This document shows, one piece after another, positions 10,591 to 21,411 of a DNA stretch of 64,000 bases. The first letter of the stretch is position 1; each line of letters begins with the position of its first letter. The notes below the pieces were generated by a model that searched no databases, was not told where the DNA came from, and was given only the letters and a program-made list of their open reading frames with translations. Location: positions 23,690,669-23,754,668 of the forward strand of contig CM072805.1 of NCBI GenBank assembly GCA_037013495.1, read 5' to 3'. A program made the position numbers and the translations under genes. This stretch comes from Hippophae tibetana. Taxonomy: Eukaryota; Streptophyta; Magnoliopsida; Rosales; Elaeagnaceae.

Positions 10591-11953
10591 GATGGTGGGA
10601 TGAAAGACATAATTATAGATTTGACCATCTACGTGTGGAAGCTTGAGCTCGTTCTCCTCTATAATAACCTGATGGTTTTGGCAAGATTTTGATATGATGG
10701 TTTTGTTCGGCTCTTATTGGACTGGTTTGCTCGGTTTAGGTTGTGTTGCTTTTTCTTTCTAAATTCTAGTGTTTAGTTGTGTTGTGTTTTTTTTTTTTTT
10801 GTTGCTTTCCTGTTTTAGAGGCTCATGTTTTCTTTGAGCTTCAAAGTTGCTCTAATTGGCTGCGTTAGTGTGTGTTGGTGTAGGACTCTGTTTTTAAGAA
10901 ATTCTTGTTTTACTTTAGCAGTTTGAACTAGATATCTCGTTAAGCAGCTTTTGTGTAAGGTTTTTTAGAGTTGTGGTAGTTGTCAACTAACCTTGTGTTT
11001 TTGTGAAATTTTATTTCATATTACTGCTTCTTTTTACTGTTTAATTTTCTTATTTATTACTAATTGTTTCAATTCTAACTTACTAAATGTATCCATATTA
11101 TTTATTGTTTTGATATATTTTATAATTTAATTATAGCTATAATTAATACTTTATTCGCCTTGTATTACTTAGTTATTCATCTTATTTTGGTGCTGTTTAA
11201 AGTTTTAATTATTTTAAACTGATGCATTTCATTATCTTTGCTCATTACTATTTTGTTAATACTACTCTATTGTTTTTTTGGTAATATTTTAAATTTACTT
11301 TTATTATTATTAATGTTAATGTCTATTTATTGTTATTTTATTGCTAAACGTTAATTACTATTTATTTTCCCTAGACGTTTGAAACTTGTTTTATACTTTC
11401 AGTTTCAAAATTACTTTTTATTGTTTAATAACTTAAATTTTCATTTTCATTTTTCCTTTTAGCTTTTTATGTATGAACTTTTAATTCATTTGTGTTTTGA
11501 TTACTGTTACTTTATACGGTTTTTAGTCTTTTTTTTCTAGATTTTATTTTATTATGAAATTTTGTTAGATTTATGAAGAATTTTTTATTTTATTTCTTGT
11601 TTCAAACTATTTCTAACTCCGAATATTAACATGTTCTTGCGGAAACTATTTTTCTACTGTTTTAAATTCTTTTATTTTGTACCAATATGTGGTACAAATT
11701 GCTTACATAAACCAAAAATTTTGGTGGTTCAAGACATGGATCAACAAGTAATTTGATTATTATTATTCATATTACTATATTGTCAGGTAGTTAATGACTG
11801 AAGTTTATCTTCATATTTTATTTATTATTATTTTTTTATTTTTTACTGAAATGACATTCAAGATTCACTTCAAACAATTTTATGGCCGTTGAACTATTAT
11901 TTGAATGACATTTAGACATTGAGATGAAATACAATACCCTACATGATTGAATT
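10591..11953. other. T-rich region after LINE ORF1, no gene recognised
   Basis: 10591-11030 may be the 3' part of the same LINE-like element, G/T-rich with a T15 run near 10786. Beyond that is AT-rich spacer without recognisable coding capacity. Confidence 0.45.
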
Positions 11954-12015
11954 AATTGAAATTTTGGCATGTGATTTTAAGTTTAATTGAAATTTTGGCA
12001 TGGGATTTTAAGTTC
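11954..12015. repeat. 31-bp tandem duplication
   Basis: Two copies of AATTGAAATTTTGGCATG(T/G)G followed by ATTTTAAGTT, period 31. Confidence 0.85.
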
Positions 12016-12295
12016 TTGAGTTGTTGTGCAGAATGCGATTAAGCGTTTGTCACTTAAATTTTGATCAGCCGTTTGGATGTCTGATTGTGTGAGGTTTTTA
12101 TATAATCTGTTCCATATTTCAGGTTTCAGTGCATGTGAATCAATTGGCTTTGACTTTTTACATAAGTAGTATTATTAGAAGTATGCAATTATGCAAATTA
12201 GATATCTAACATAAAATATTCAAAGTTTATGAGTGTACATGTGTTCATACTAGAGAGTGCAACTATTTCATAAAAGTCTTTTAAATAGACGTTCA

Positions 12296-12625
12296 TAGTT
12301 ATATCCACGATGGAATTTAAGTTATTGTGTTGGACAAATGTGGTGAAGAAAGTGAATAGATACACAATTTTTAGAAGATATTACTAAGTAGATAAATCCT
12401 ATATATGAAGTATGCATTCATTGTGATAGTCAATTGATTAATGGTAGGGTACAAATCAGTATGTACAATGATAAGTCTAAATATATATATAATAGTCATA
12501 ATATCATTAGACAATTATTCTCAATTGAGGTTATTTTTATTGATTATATGAAGTCAAATGATAACATAACAAATCTGTTTATCAAAGGGTTAAATCAAGA
12601 GTTAGTTGATAAGTCATCAAGATGA
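12296..12625 (+). pseudogene. Copia C: RNase H C-terminus
   Basis: Codes for the end of copia RNase H: IHCDSQ at about 12415, then MYNDKSKYI, HNIIRQLFSIEVI and NITNLFIKGLNQELV. Upstream codons back to about 12296 are readable only with frame breaks. It belongs to a different lineage from elements A, B, D and E. Confidence 0.75.
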
Positions 12626-13170
12626 ATGAGATTCATGCCTATGAATGAATAAAGATTTATAAAGGAAACCCAATTTAGTTGACTGGAGATCCGAAGATCA
12701 AAGTTTAAAGAAACAACTTAGTTGTAAAGATTTAGTGAGGTCATTGTGGTAGTTTATCCTCAAGTTCATTCCTATGATAAAAATAGTGATACATGTTACT
12801 TTTTGCATATTACTCTTATAGATAAAAGATCACCTATGTAGGAGAAAAGTAGGGTTTCTTTAAAAAGAAATTATGTAGAGCTTAATTCTTTAGAAACTAT
12901 TCTAGAACCAGACGTATCTTCATAGCCAAAATGAACATAATAGTGAGAATTAAATTGTATCAAGAAAGACTAAGTATAAAATATATCATCTCTTATATAA
13001 ACGATAGAACAATTCAAAGGCATCTTGTCTAGTGGTTAGACAATAATGTAAATAGATTTTCATAAGAGAATATTCAAAGGGTAACACCTACCTATCCTAT
13101 GCAAATTTTAAATCATTGAACTCAATTTTCGTGTCAAAATTTGATTTGAAATCTTCGTCAATTTTCATTT

Positions 13171-13440
13171 AGGAGGGGATTATTGAAAAAATTATGAATT
13201 AAAATTGTTTTAATTAGAAATTGTTTTAACATTTTTTTTACGTTTCATTTTCCTTACCTTTTTAGAAACACCTTTTGCTTTTACTTATTTTTACCTTTTT
13301 TCATTTGGGCTAGATTATTATCAAAAATACCTCCAAGTTTTGAGGCATCTTCAAAAATATCCTAAGGTTTCAAAAAAATTTAAAAATACACCTGAAACAT
13401 AACGTAAATTAAATCTAACAGAAGTGAATAGTAACATTTC
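13171..13440 (+). repeat. Copia C: polypurine tract and start of 3' LTR
   Basis: AGGAGGGGAT at 13171-13180 is a polypurine tract; the following TATTGAAAAA is a mutated TGTTGA LTR start. The LTR end is not visible and the sequence merges into the pararetroviral block. Confidence 0.55.
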
Positions 13441-13599
13441 TAAAATGAAAGAAGAAAAAATAAACCAAGAATTAGTAGAATTAGAAACATAAAATATCTC
13501 AAGATGTTTTTCACAGAAAATGGTAATAAGTAAAAAGAAATTTAAAAGGAAAGATTAAGTATTAAAAAAAAGATGAATTTAAAGATCCATCATTTTCAT

Positions 13600-14201
13600 C
13601 TCTAAGAAAATTATTCTCCATAAAAGATAATTTATTATGGAATAAGTAATAAAAAATGAGTATTAATATTACAGATACATAAATAAAGTATAATATACCA
13701 TTAATTGATCAAAAAAACTATATTAAACAAGTTATCCAAAATTTCCCAAAAAGATAAAGAAAAAATTGGATACATCTATTTATGAGGAATCTAAATATGA
13801 ATAAAAGCTAATTTTAGAAAAGGAATAAATATACGAATAAAAATAACATTACTAGATAACAAAATAATAAATAAGAAGATGTTTTACTATGAATGATCCA
13901 TGGTAACTTAGGATACCAAAAGTTAAAATTTGCAGCATATCCTAGATTTGTTATTAATATCTATAATAAAAACTTAAATCAAGTACTAAGTTTAGCTTAT
14001 GAATTTGAAAAAAGAGATTTAATGAAAGAAAGAAAGCATCCATTTTCAATATATTATCTAGTATCATATTCTTTAACAAATAGTCATAATAATTTAATAT
14101 ACAAACAAAATAAATTTATAGAAATAGATAAAACTTTTAAGAAACTTGAACAAATAATAAAATCAAAAATACTAACAGATTTTGAAATATCAGAGGAATG
14201 A
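13600..14201 (+). pseudogene. Endogenous caulimovirid: movement protein domain
   Basis: The readable part is 13893-14201, with a beta-rich stretch GNLGYQKLKFAAYPRF and a SYSLTNSHN segment, which in caulimovirids belongs to the plasmodesmal movement protein. Upstream pieces (about 13760-13890) carry the preceding part of the domain but contain stops. Confidence 0.65.
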
Positions 14202-14389
14202 TAATTAGATATCAAAGAAAAACTCCTGATAATAGGAAGAAAAGTAATGTTGTTAGAAACAATAGTATGCCAAGATTTACTTTTATATACTATGAAGGAG
14301 AAACCTCTAATCAAGAAGAAGTTAAAAAAATAGAAAATGAAGTCAAAATAATAAAAACATTAGTTCATGATGTTATATTATGAAAAAAA

Positions 14390-15400
14390 TAATGTTTAGA
14401 GATAAACTAAAAAAAATGCAGTTATAAATAAATGAAAGCCTAGTAGGCATAGCGAAAAATCAAGAAACATTATTTGAAATTTTAAAACTTTTAACAGAGG
14501 AAATTTATTTAGTCCAAGAATTAAACACAAAATACCTACAAGATATAATTGAAACACAAAAGAATTATTAAAGGGAATAAAGGAATATGATTATAATAAA
14601 CTACAACAAGACATACATATGAAATTTTTAGAATTAAGAAAAAATGTATACAATATACATATAAAACAATGAAATTATAGGTCATAAATATAGCTCCTTA
14701 AAAGGACTAAAAGAAGAACTATCTAGGAGATCAAGTGCGCGGATTCCTAAAAATGAGAAAAGAAACAAATGAAGAATAATCTGATAAAAAAAATATAATT
14801 TCAATTTGATGGAATACAGAAAAGAATTAAAGAAAAAATTCATGAACCCTGAAAATAGGGATATAGAAAAATTAGTTAGTTTGTTAACACTAACTAATGA
14901 AGAAATAGAATAACGTTATAATGAAAAAAATTGTACAAACAGAGAAGAAGATGATATGGCAGTAATCAGTGAGACTGATTCTGAACTAGAAATCATAACT
15001 CTAAAAGGTTATATGAAACCAATTTCATTACATGTTCCTTAACAAGAAGGAATATTTGACCCACATAGGGGAGAAATAAATAGGCAAAGGACAAAACAAC
15101 ATGAGTCATAAATAAAAGAAGACAACCACCTAAAATGGAGGCTGGTTTGCATTGAGGAACTAGAGATAGTATCACGCTAGAATTCAAACTCCGTGATAAT
15201 TATAAGTCTGACCTTTAGACTGTATAAGAGATAGGAAAAAAGTCTTAGATGATTAGGCTAGTGGTATGAGTGTACTCATACAAACCTCTCAAACTACCCA
15301 AAAAAACCCTTCAAACTTAACAAATCAATAATATGTATCAATGAAAGGGAATGCTCTCACAAAAAGAGAATACTTAGATACAGTAATAAATGAAATATAC
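14390..15400 (+). pseudogene. Endogenous caulimovirid: lysine-rich coiled-coil region
   Basis: Broken frames rich in Lys, Glu, Asn and Leu between the movement-protein and coat regions. Helical character fits a virion-associated or N-terminal coat segment. No motif confirms it. Confidence 0.35.
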
Positions 15401-16060
15401 AAGGAATTTATTGGAGAAGATAAATGAAGAACTATCACTAAATCTAGTGAAAATGAAATCAATGAAACTAAATGGCATCTAATAAATATGAAAATTTGTG
15501 ACATGTATTACATAGATTCTTTTATTTGTGAATATGAAATTTATTATCATAAAGTACCACCTTCTATGCAAACAACTTATAAAGAAGTTTTTTAAAAAAC
15601 AATTACCTTAAACATCACATAAAATCTTTACATAAAGTTAGGAACATAGAAATAAAGAAACTATATCATATACTCTAGGAGGAAGAATAAGAAATCTTAA
15701 AAGTTGGATAATTATTAAATGCCAAAAAAGAAAGGAATATAAACAAATAAGAGGAAATGATAAAATCAATTGTGATACAAAATATTTTAGAATATTAGGA
15801 AAATATGGATGTAATATAAAACCTTACAAAAAAAATATGAAAAATATAAAAGATATAAATTCAAAAAACAAGATTTTCAAAAATATAAAAAGAGATTTAA
15901 TATGGAAACCTATAATAAAATATATTTTAGAAGGAAAAAGTATAAACCTCCCGAAAACAAGAATTATTGCCCTTTAAGAAAGAAAAAAATGCAGATATTG
16001 GATGTGTAATGAAAAAATGACATTATGTCAATGAATGTCCAAGCACGCTTCAACATAGGA
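15400..16060 (+). pseudogene. Endogenous caulimovirid: coat protein with zinc knuckle
   Basis: A coat-like segment is followed by a Lys/Tyr/Arg-rich basic stretch (about 15800-15960) and a Cys-His zinc knuckle at 15990-16038. The knuckle is split by a frameshift between its second Cys and its His. This order, basic arm then CCHC, is diagnostic of the caulimovirid coat region. Confidence 0.7.
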
Positions 16061-16116
16061 AAGAATTTAAAAGAGAATTTTCACAAAAAGCAAAAATCTT
16101 AGAGGAAGCTTTCAAA

Positions 16117-16660
16117 ATGGAATTAAAACCAATTGAGGAATTTGATATAGAATATACTTACAGTATTTACCTATTAGAAGAAACTAAGAAATATTTGACT
16201 CAAAATATAACCACTCAAATTAGGGATATTCCTTATCCGAAGATGAATGATTTGTATAATAGTACAAATCCAAATAGTACCTATATCGAAGTAGGAAAAT
16301 TTAAAGGTTATGTCAACTACCATCTACATGCATATATAGACACAGAAGCTAGTATGTGTGTAGCAAGTAAATATATATTTTTAGTAGAAAATTAGAAACA
16401 AGTACCAAAAGATTTAATTATAAGAATTGCTAGTAATACTACAATAAATTTTAATAAAGTATTAAAAGATACATATATTATGATAGGAAGAGAAAAGTTT
16501 CACATTTCTACTATATATCAACAGAAAATAGGAGTTGATTTAATAAGAAATAGTTTCCTAAACCTATATCAACATTTTATACAATATTTAGAAAAAATAA
16601 GTCTAACAATACTAGATAGTGATACCATCTATGTATCAAAAATAAGAAAGTCTTAGCTGT
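16117..16660 (+). pseudogene. Endogenous caulimovirid: aspartic protease region
   Basis: Active-site region at about 16334-16375 reads IDTEASMCVASK: the catalytic Asp-Thr is present but the Gly after it is Glu, which should inactivate the enzyme. A stop follows at about 16393. Confidence 0.7.
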
Positions 16661-16929
16661 ATCAAACCCAATTTTTATATAACAACGTAAAAAGCAAACA
16701 CGTGGTGAAATATAACAACAAAAACCTTATTTAGAAAATATTTCATTACATATAGAAGAGAAACAAAACCCTCTTCTCAAAAAAATACAAGAAAACAAAT
16801 CCCTAACAAGCATAAAAAAACTATTAAAAATAGTCAGTTTAGAAAATCATTTAGATCCAAAAATAAATAAATCTAAGACAATAGTCAACATAAAATCAAG
16901 AGACCCTAACAAGGTCATAAGAGTAAAAC

Positions 16930-17378
16930 CAATGATTTATACTCCATAAGATAAAATTTAATTTGGAAAACAAATTCAAGAACTTTTGTAATTAAAAGTC
17001 ATAATACCAAATAATTCACCTCACTCTAGTTCAACATTCTTAGTTAAAAAATAAATTGAGGAAAGAAGAGGAAAAAAGAGAATGGTAATAAACTTCAAAG
17101 TATTGAATAAAGAAACCATTGATGGTGGATATTTCATTCCAAAGAAAGAAGAATTATTATCGTTAATAAAAGTAAAGAAATACTTCTCAAGTTTTGATTG
17201 CAAAAGCGAATTTTGGAAAATAAGACTGCATGAAGAATCTTAAAAATTAACAACATTTAGTTGCCCTTAAGGATAATTCCAATAGACTATTGTACCTTTT
17301 GGACTAAAACAAGCTATAGGTATCTTTCAAAGATATATGCATAATATCTTTAATAAATTATAAAATATTTCTTGTGTT
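16930..17378 (+). pseudogene. Endogenous caulimovirid: reverse transcriptase, 5' half
   Basis: Contains the RT finger/palm pattern: RMVINFKVLN near 17080, FSSFDCKSEFW near 17190, VPFGLKQA near 17297. Several stops are present. The frame is interrupted at about 17378 by a small CACTA element, just before the place of the catalytic double-Asp box, which is not found. Confidence 0.8.
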
Positions 17379-17939
17379 TATAATACAAAAATTTATACAC
17401 ATAAATAATAACACATAATAACAGAAAAAATATGAATAAAAAGTGCGTAGGATTAATAGAAATACTTACAAGAATAAATAAAGTGACAAAATGAAGAAAA
17501 ATGGTGTTTTGTAAGTGAGAAATGAGTATAAATTTTTTGAGTATTTTGCTCAAAAAAGTAAGGGATCTAAAAGATTAGTTAGAGAGGAAGAAAACCAACT
17601 AACCGGCGCTAGAATTGGTGGTTGTAGGTGGCTGAAAAATGAGAAAGAATGGAGGAGAAGTGAATGAGGTTTTGGGTTTTTGAGAGTTATGCAGTGCTTG
17701 GAATAGTTTCTATCTGAGGAAGAAAGAAAAGAAAAGAATTTATCCACGTGTGTAGCGTCATTTGACGTGTCGAACCGACGTCACACATGGACATAACGTC
17801 GGTTCCAAGTGTCAACCGACGCTATGCTACGTGGATAACGTCGGTTTTACACCGAACCGACTTGTAAATTCATTATAAATCGGGTTTTTTCAAAAACCGA
17901 CTTTACATATCAACTTAAATACCCATTTTTGTAGTAATG
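17379..17939 (-). mobile_element. Small CACTA-derived element, 3'-truncated copy (family m)
   Basis: Right end CATTTTTGTAGTAATG is the inverted terminal sequence (CATTACTACAAAAATG). Subterminal GTCGGTT/AACCGAC motifs lie at 17750-17900. The body matches the complete copy at 56495-57441 in reverse orientation and stops at about 17379, so the other terminus is missing. It lies within the viral RT. Confidence 0.8.
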
Positions 17940-18570
17940 CATATACTAAATAAGATTCAATGTTTTCCTACTAAATTAAAAAACAAAAACCCATTATAAA
18001 TATTTTAAAGATGTTTAACATATATAGAAACATATATCAAGAAACTTGTAGAAATACAAAAACCTTTATAAGAAAAATTGAAAAAATATCATATATGAAA
18101 ATGGATAGAAGAATATACTCTATATATGGACAAAGTAAAAGTAAAGGTAAAAAAATTGAAACTTTATACCATCCAAGCCTTGATGATAAAATGATAATTA
18201 AAATAGATGCTTCACAAGAATATTGGGGAGCAGTGCTGAAAGCAAAAGTAGATTACGAAGATGAATATCTTTATAGATATACATTAGGATCTTTCAAAGA
18301 TCCAGAAGTAAATTACTACAATAATGAAAAAAGAATATTTAGCTATTAAAAAAGCTATTAAGAAATTTGCAATATATGTTACAAGCCCCAGATTCATTAT
18401 TAGAATAGATAATAAGAATTTTAGTTATTTTTTAAGAACTAATATTGCAAGTGATTATAAAAAAAGAAGATTAGTCAGATGACAACAATCGTTAAACTGT
18501 TACAATTTTAATGTTGAACATCTCCAAGGACATAAAAATAGCTTAGAAAATGCTATTACTTGAGAATTAG
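17940..18570 (+). pseudogene. Endogenous caulimovirid: RT connection and RNase H
   Basis: 18011-18349 ends in the RNase H start LYHPSLDDKMIIKIDASQE; the domain continues through about 18330-18440 (EYLAIKKAIKKFAIYV-type helix, RIDNKNFSYF strand) to VEHLQGHKNSLENAIT near 18515-18560. Frameshift near 18345 and stop at 18479 break it. Confidence 0.8.
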
Positions 18571-20101
18571 AACCTCTAACTATTTTTATGCTTTCAGAAA
18601 TGAAACATCTTAACATCAAGATCAAGATATACGAAAAGGAGATAAAAATCCTACAGGAACAACTCAAGCTATTATACCTCGAGAAATCTCTTATGGAGAT
18701 AGGAAATAAATAGAAAAAACTTAATTGTTCAAAACAACCTCTAGAGCCCAAAATCTCAAAAGAGGAATCTTCATTAAAAATTCAAACTAAAAAATGTGAA
18801 ACTTCTAAAGAAAGAATTCAAAATGAAAAGGAAAAACCTAACAGTTCAAAAGAAAGAAAAATTTATGAAACCAAAAAGCTCAATTGGGAAGATAAGGTAG
18901 AAAAAGAAGAACAAAAAAAGGTTGATGTGGTCTATAATGACCCAAAACCAAGAATTTATAACAATTGGGCAAAAACTAGTAAATCTATTTTAGGAATTAA
19001 TGGAGTAACTAATAGAGCCTTCACACCAGAATAGAAGCTGAAGGCAACTATACCAATTACAAAACACCAAAACTAATAACTCTAGAAAAGATAGTAAGAA
19101 ATTAGTCTACAACATTACAACAATAAACAATAGCCCCAAGAAGATTGACAAATCTAGGAAATATAACAAGGCTTTCAGTGCTATTTAGGGAAGCATCTCC
19201 CCTAGAAACATCAATGATAATAAAGCATTTAGTGTTATTCAAGGAGACATCCCCCAAAAATTCTCCAATCATTGAAGATGGGAATGACCAATATAGGAGC
19301 TTCAGCAAACCACAATGGTTGAGTCTCTATAACTTGGCCAAAAAATCTACCGAGAAACATAGTGAAGACAAGAAATTTCCTACATAAAGTAAATTCAATA
19401 TCTTGGAAGAAGTTGATCAAATATTTGTTTATAAATCTTTTCATGCATGATTAATAGAAAATATATATCCAAGAATTAATTTAAATGAATTAAATTATTT
19501 CACAATTTTTTTTAAAAGAGCAAGCAAGAACGTCATAAAGAAGATTAAAGCAAAAGACAAGCCTATTTATCCTAGATTTTTCAGTTCAATAATGGATTGG
19601 AATGAGAAAGGATGTAGCAGTCCCTACCAATTAATCAAGATAATGATTTCTTATACAAATAGAGAAGTTTTCAAACCAAAGACACTTCTAAAAAAGGAAT
19701 TCAACACATAAAAACTATGTGTACTAAGAGCTCAAATACTAGGCCAAATTTAGTATAAACTCAGGAAGATTGAAAATTCTAATGAGATAAAAGTAAATTA
19801 TTCAATTAGTAAAGTTATCATCATTTCTCACAACAACATGGCTCTGTCAAAAAAAGTTGGTGAATTTTTTTTCAAATATGAAGTCAATTTTAATAGCAAC
19901 AACTTAGAAATTGATCAAGAAACAAATAAAGTATTTTGTTTCTATACCAAAAAAGATACCAAAGATCATAGATGCATTATCTACATCAAGGATCGAGAAG
20001 ATGAATGCATCATCATCAACGTCATCAAAAGGAATGTTGGTATAAAACGACAAAGAAGAATAAATAAAGAAACTGTTGGCAAAAAACAACAAAGAAAATA
20101 A
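18571..20101 (+). pseudogene. Endogenous caulimovirid: unassigned downstream ORF
   Basis: After RNase H a reading of about 1.5 kb continues: a Lys/Glu-rich coiled-coil-like stretch (18590-18900), a short segment YNDPKPRIYNNWAKTSKSIL near 18930, a Ser/Asn-rich section, and finally an open piece 19838-20101 ending in a basic tail. Position suggests a translation-transactivator or inclusion-body-type product, but no motif proves it. Confidence 0.45.
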
Positions 20102-20239
20102 ATATGTAAATCACACATCTTAGCCGATAGTATGTGCCAAGAAAAAAGTAGTGGCTATCATTTAAAGTAGAAACACAGGTAAATTATTAAAGCAAGGAAA
20201 AAATAGGAATTTTATTCTTGTAAATAATGATTCATGTGT

Positions 20240-20465
20240 TATAAAAGGAGCTCTTATTCTCATTTCAACACACAGAAAACCAGAGCACTCTACTCTGAAA
20301 AACAAACAAACTCTAGTATAAAAATCCTCTCTATCTAGAAATCCCAAGACTAGTAATATTATATCCAATAATTAGAAACGATTAAGAATCCCTTTAAGGT
20401 TCTTAATTGACTTTAAGTTATAATAATTATTGTATTATGAATAAAATGAAATTCAATTATTTTTT
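20240..20465 (+). promoter_or_regulatory. Pararetroviral TATA box and downstream poly(A) signal
   Basis: TATAAAAG at 20240-20247 is followed about 200 bases later by AATAAA at 20440-20445. Caulimovirid genomic RNAs start some 30 bases after such a TATA box and end after an AATAAA within a short terminal redundancy; the spacing fits a redundancy of roughly 190 bases. Confidence 0.5.
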
Positions 20466-20470
20466 TTAAT

Positions 20471-21360
20471 AAGTCAAATATTGAACACTATATATGTACG
20501 GATACAATATAAAAGGTTCATCATTGTTAGGAGGGCATTAATCCACTTATCAAAATAGTTACTTACCTTATTAAATAATCTCATGATTACTTAAGAATCT
20601 TATATTCTCACCTTAATATACAATTTAATAATATATATAGCAATATTTCTTTATTCATAAAACTTAAATTTGTTTTATAATTTTCTTTTAGCATAAAATA
20701 AAAGAACATGATTTAGCAAAATAAATTTAAAAGTGAATAAGAAAGAGAAAAAAAAATCATGAATAACAAAAACAATACAATGTTGTATGAAGTTTTTAAA
20801 AAATGAAAAAATAAAGAGCAAAACATATTTATACTTTTTCAGGTGATGATAATTAAGTATAAACATACTAACTTATCATAATTTTTAATTTTTCATTTAC
20901 ATCCTTAACTTTTTACAATTTACAAACAATATTGTTAAAAATAAATTTATATTGATTAAATTATATTTAATGTGATTCAAACATGAACAAAAAAGAGTTA
21001 AATCTTAGGTTAAACTACTAGGAGAATTACATTAAAATTATTTTAATTTTATACATAAATCAATGTATTAATTTTTTTTTCAATATTTCCCTTTTATTTT
21101 CTTCAAAGGTTAAATTTGATAAAAAAAATTAGTTAAACAAATACTTATATCCTAGATTATAATATTAAACGATAAAATACAAAAAAAATATTTCATAACT
21201 AAATGTGCTACAAACGAATTAATAATAAAAGTGTATCAAGTAAATTTATTAATATACACAAAATGCATAGTTCAAATGACCTAATGTTACCTTGAAATTT
21301 AATTTAGGAAAAAAAAAAAATTACTACCAAGTTGGATGAGTTGAGTATACGGCCTCTTTG
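20471..21360. other. AT-rich spacer, nothing recognised
   Basis: Long A/T runs; the minus ORF at 20675-20866 is Phe/Lys-rich and low complexity, not gene-like. The last 100 bases form the 5' flank of the next gene. Confidence 0.6.
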
Positions 21361-21411
21361 ATGTTCAAAACAAATGGCTCAAAATGGGATAAGCAAATAG
21401 GCCATTCACCA

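Larger units (their letters stand above)
13440..20470 (+). mobile_element. Endogenous pararetrovirus (Caulimoviridae), decayed
   Basis: Single plus-strand block with the caulimovirid gene order: movement protein, coiled-coil/coat region, coat zinc knuckle, aspartic protease, RT, RNase H, then a downstream ORF and a TATA box with poly(A) signal. Integrase and LTRs are absent, as expected for this family. The reading frames are broken throughout by stops and frameshifts, and a small CACTA element splits the RT. It cannot encode working virus proteins. The genus is not assigned; phylogeny of the RT would be needed. Confidence 0.85.

Noticed and set aside
13021-13060. tRNA A-box-like TCTAGTGGTTAG
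   Set aside because: No B box or clover-leaf pairing follows within 80 bases; it lies in the 3' region of copia C.
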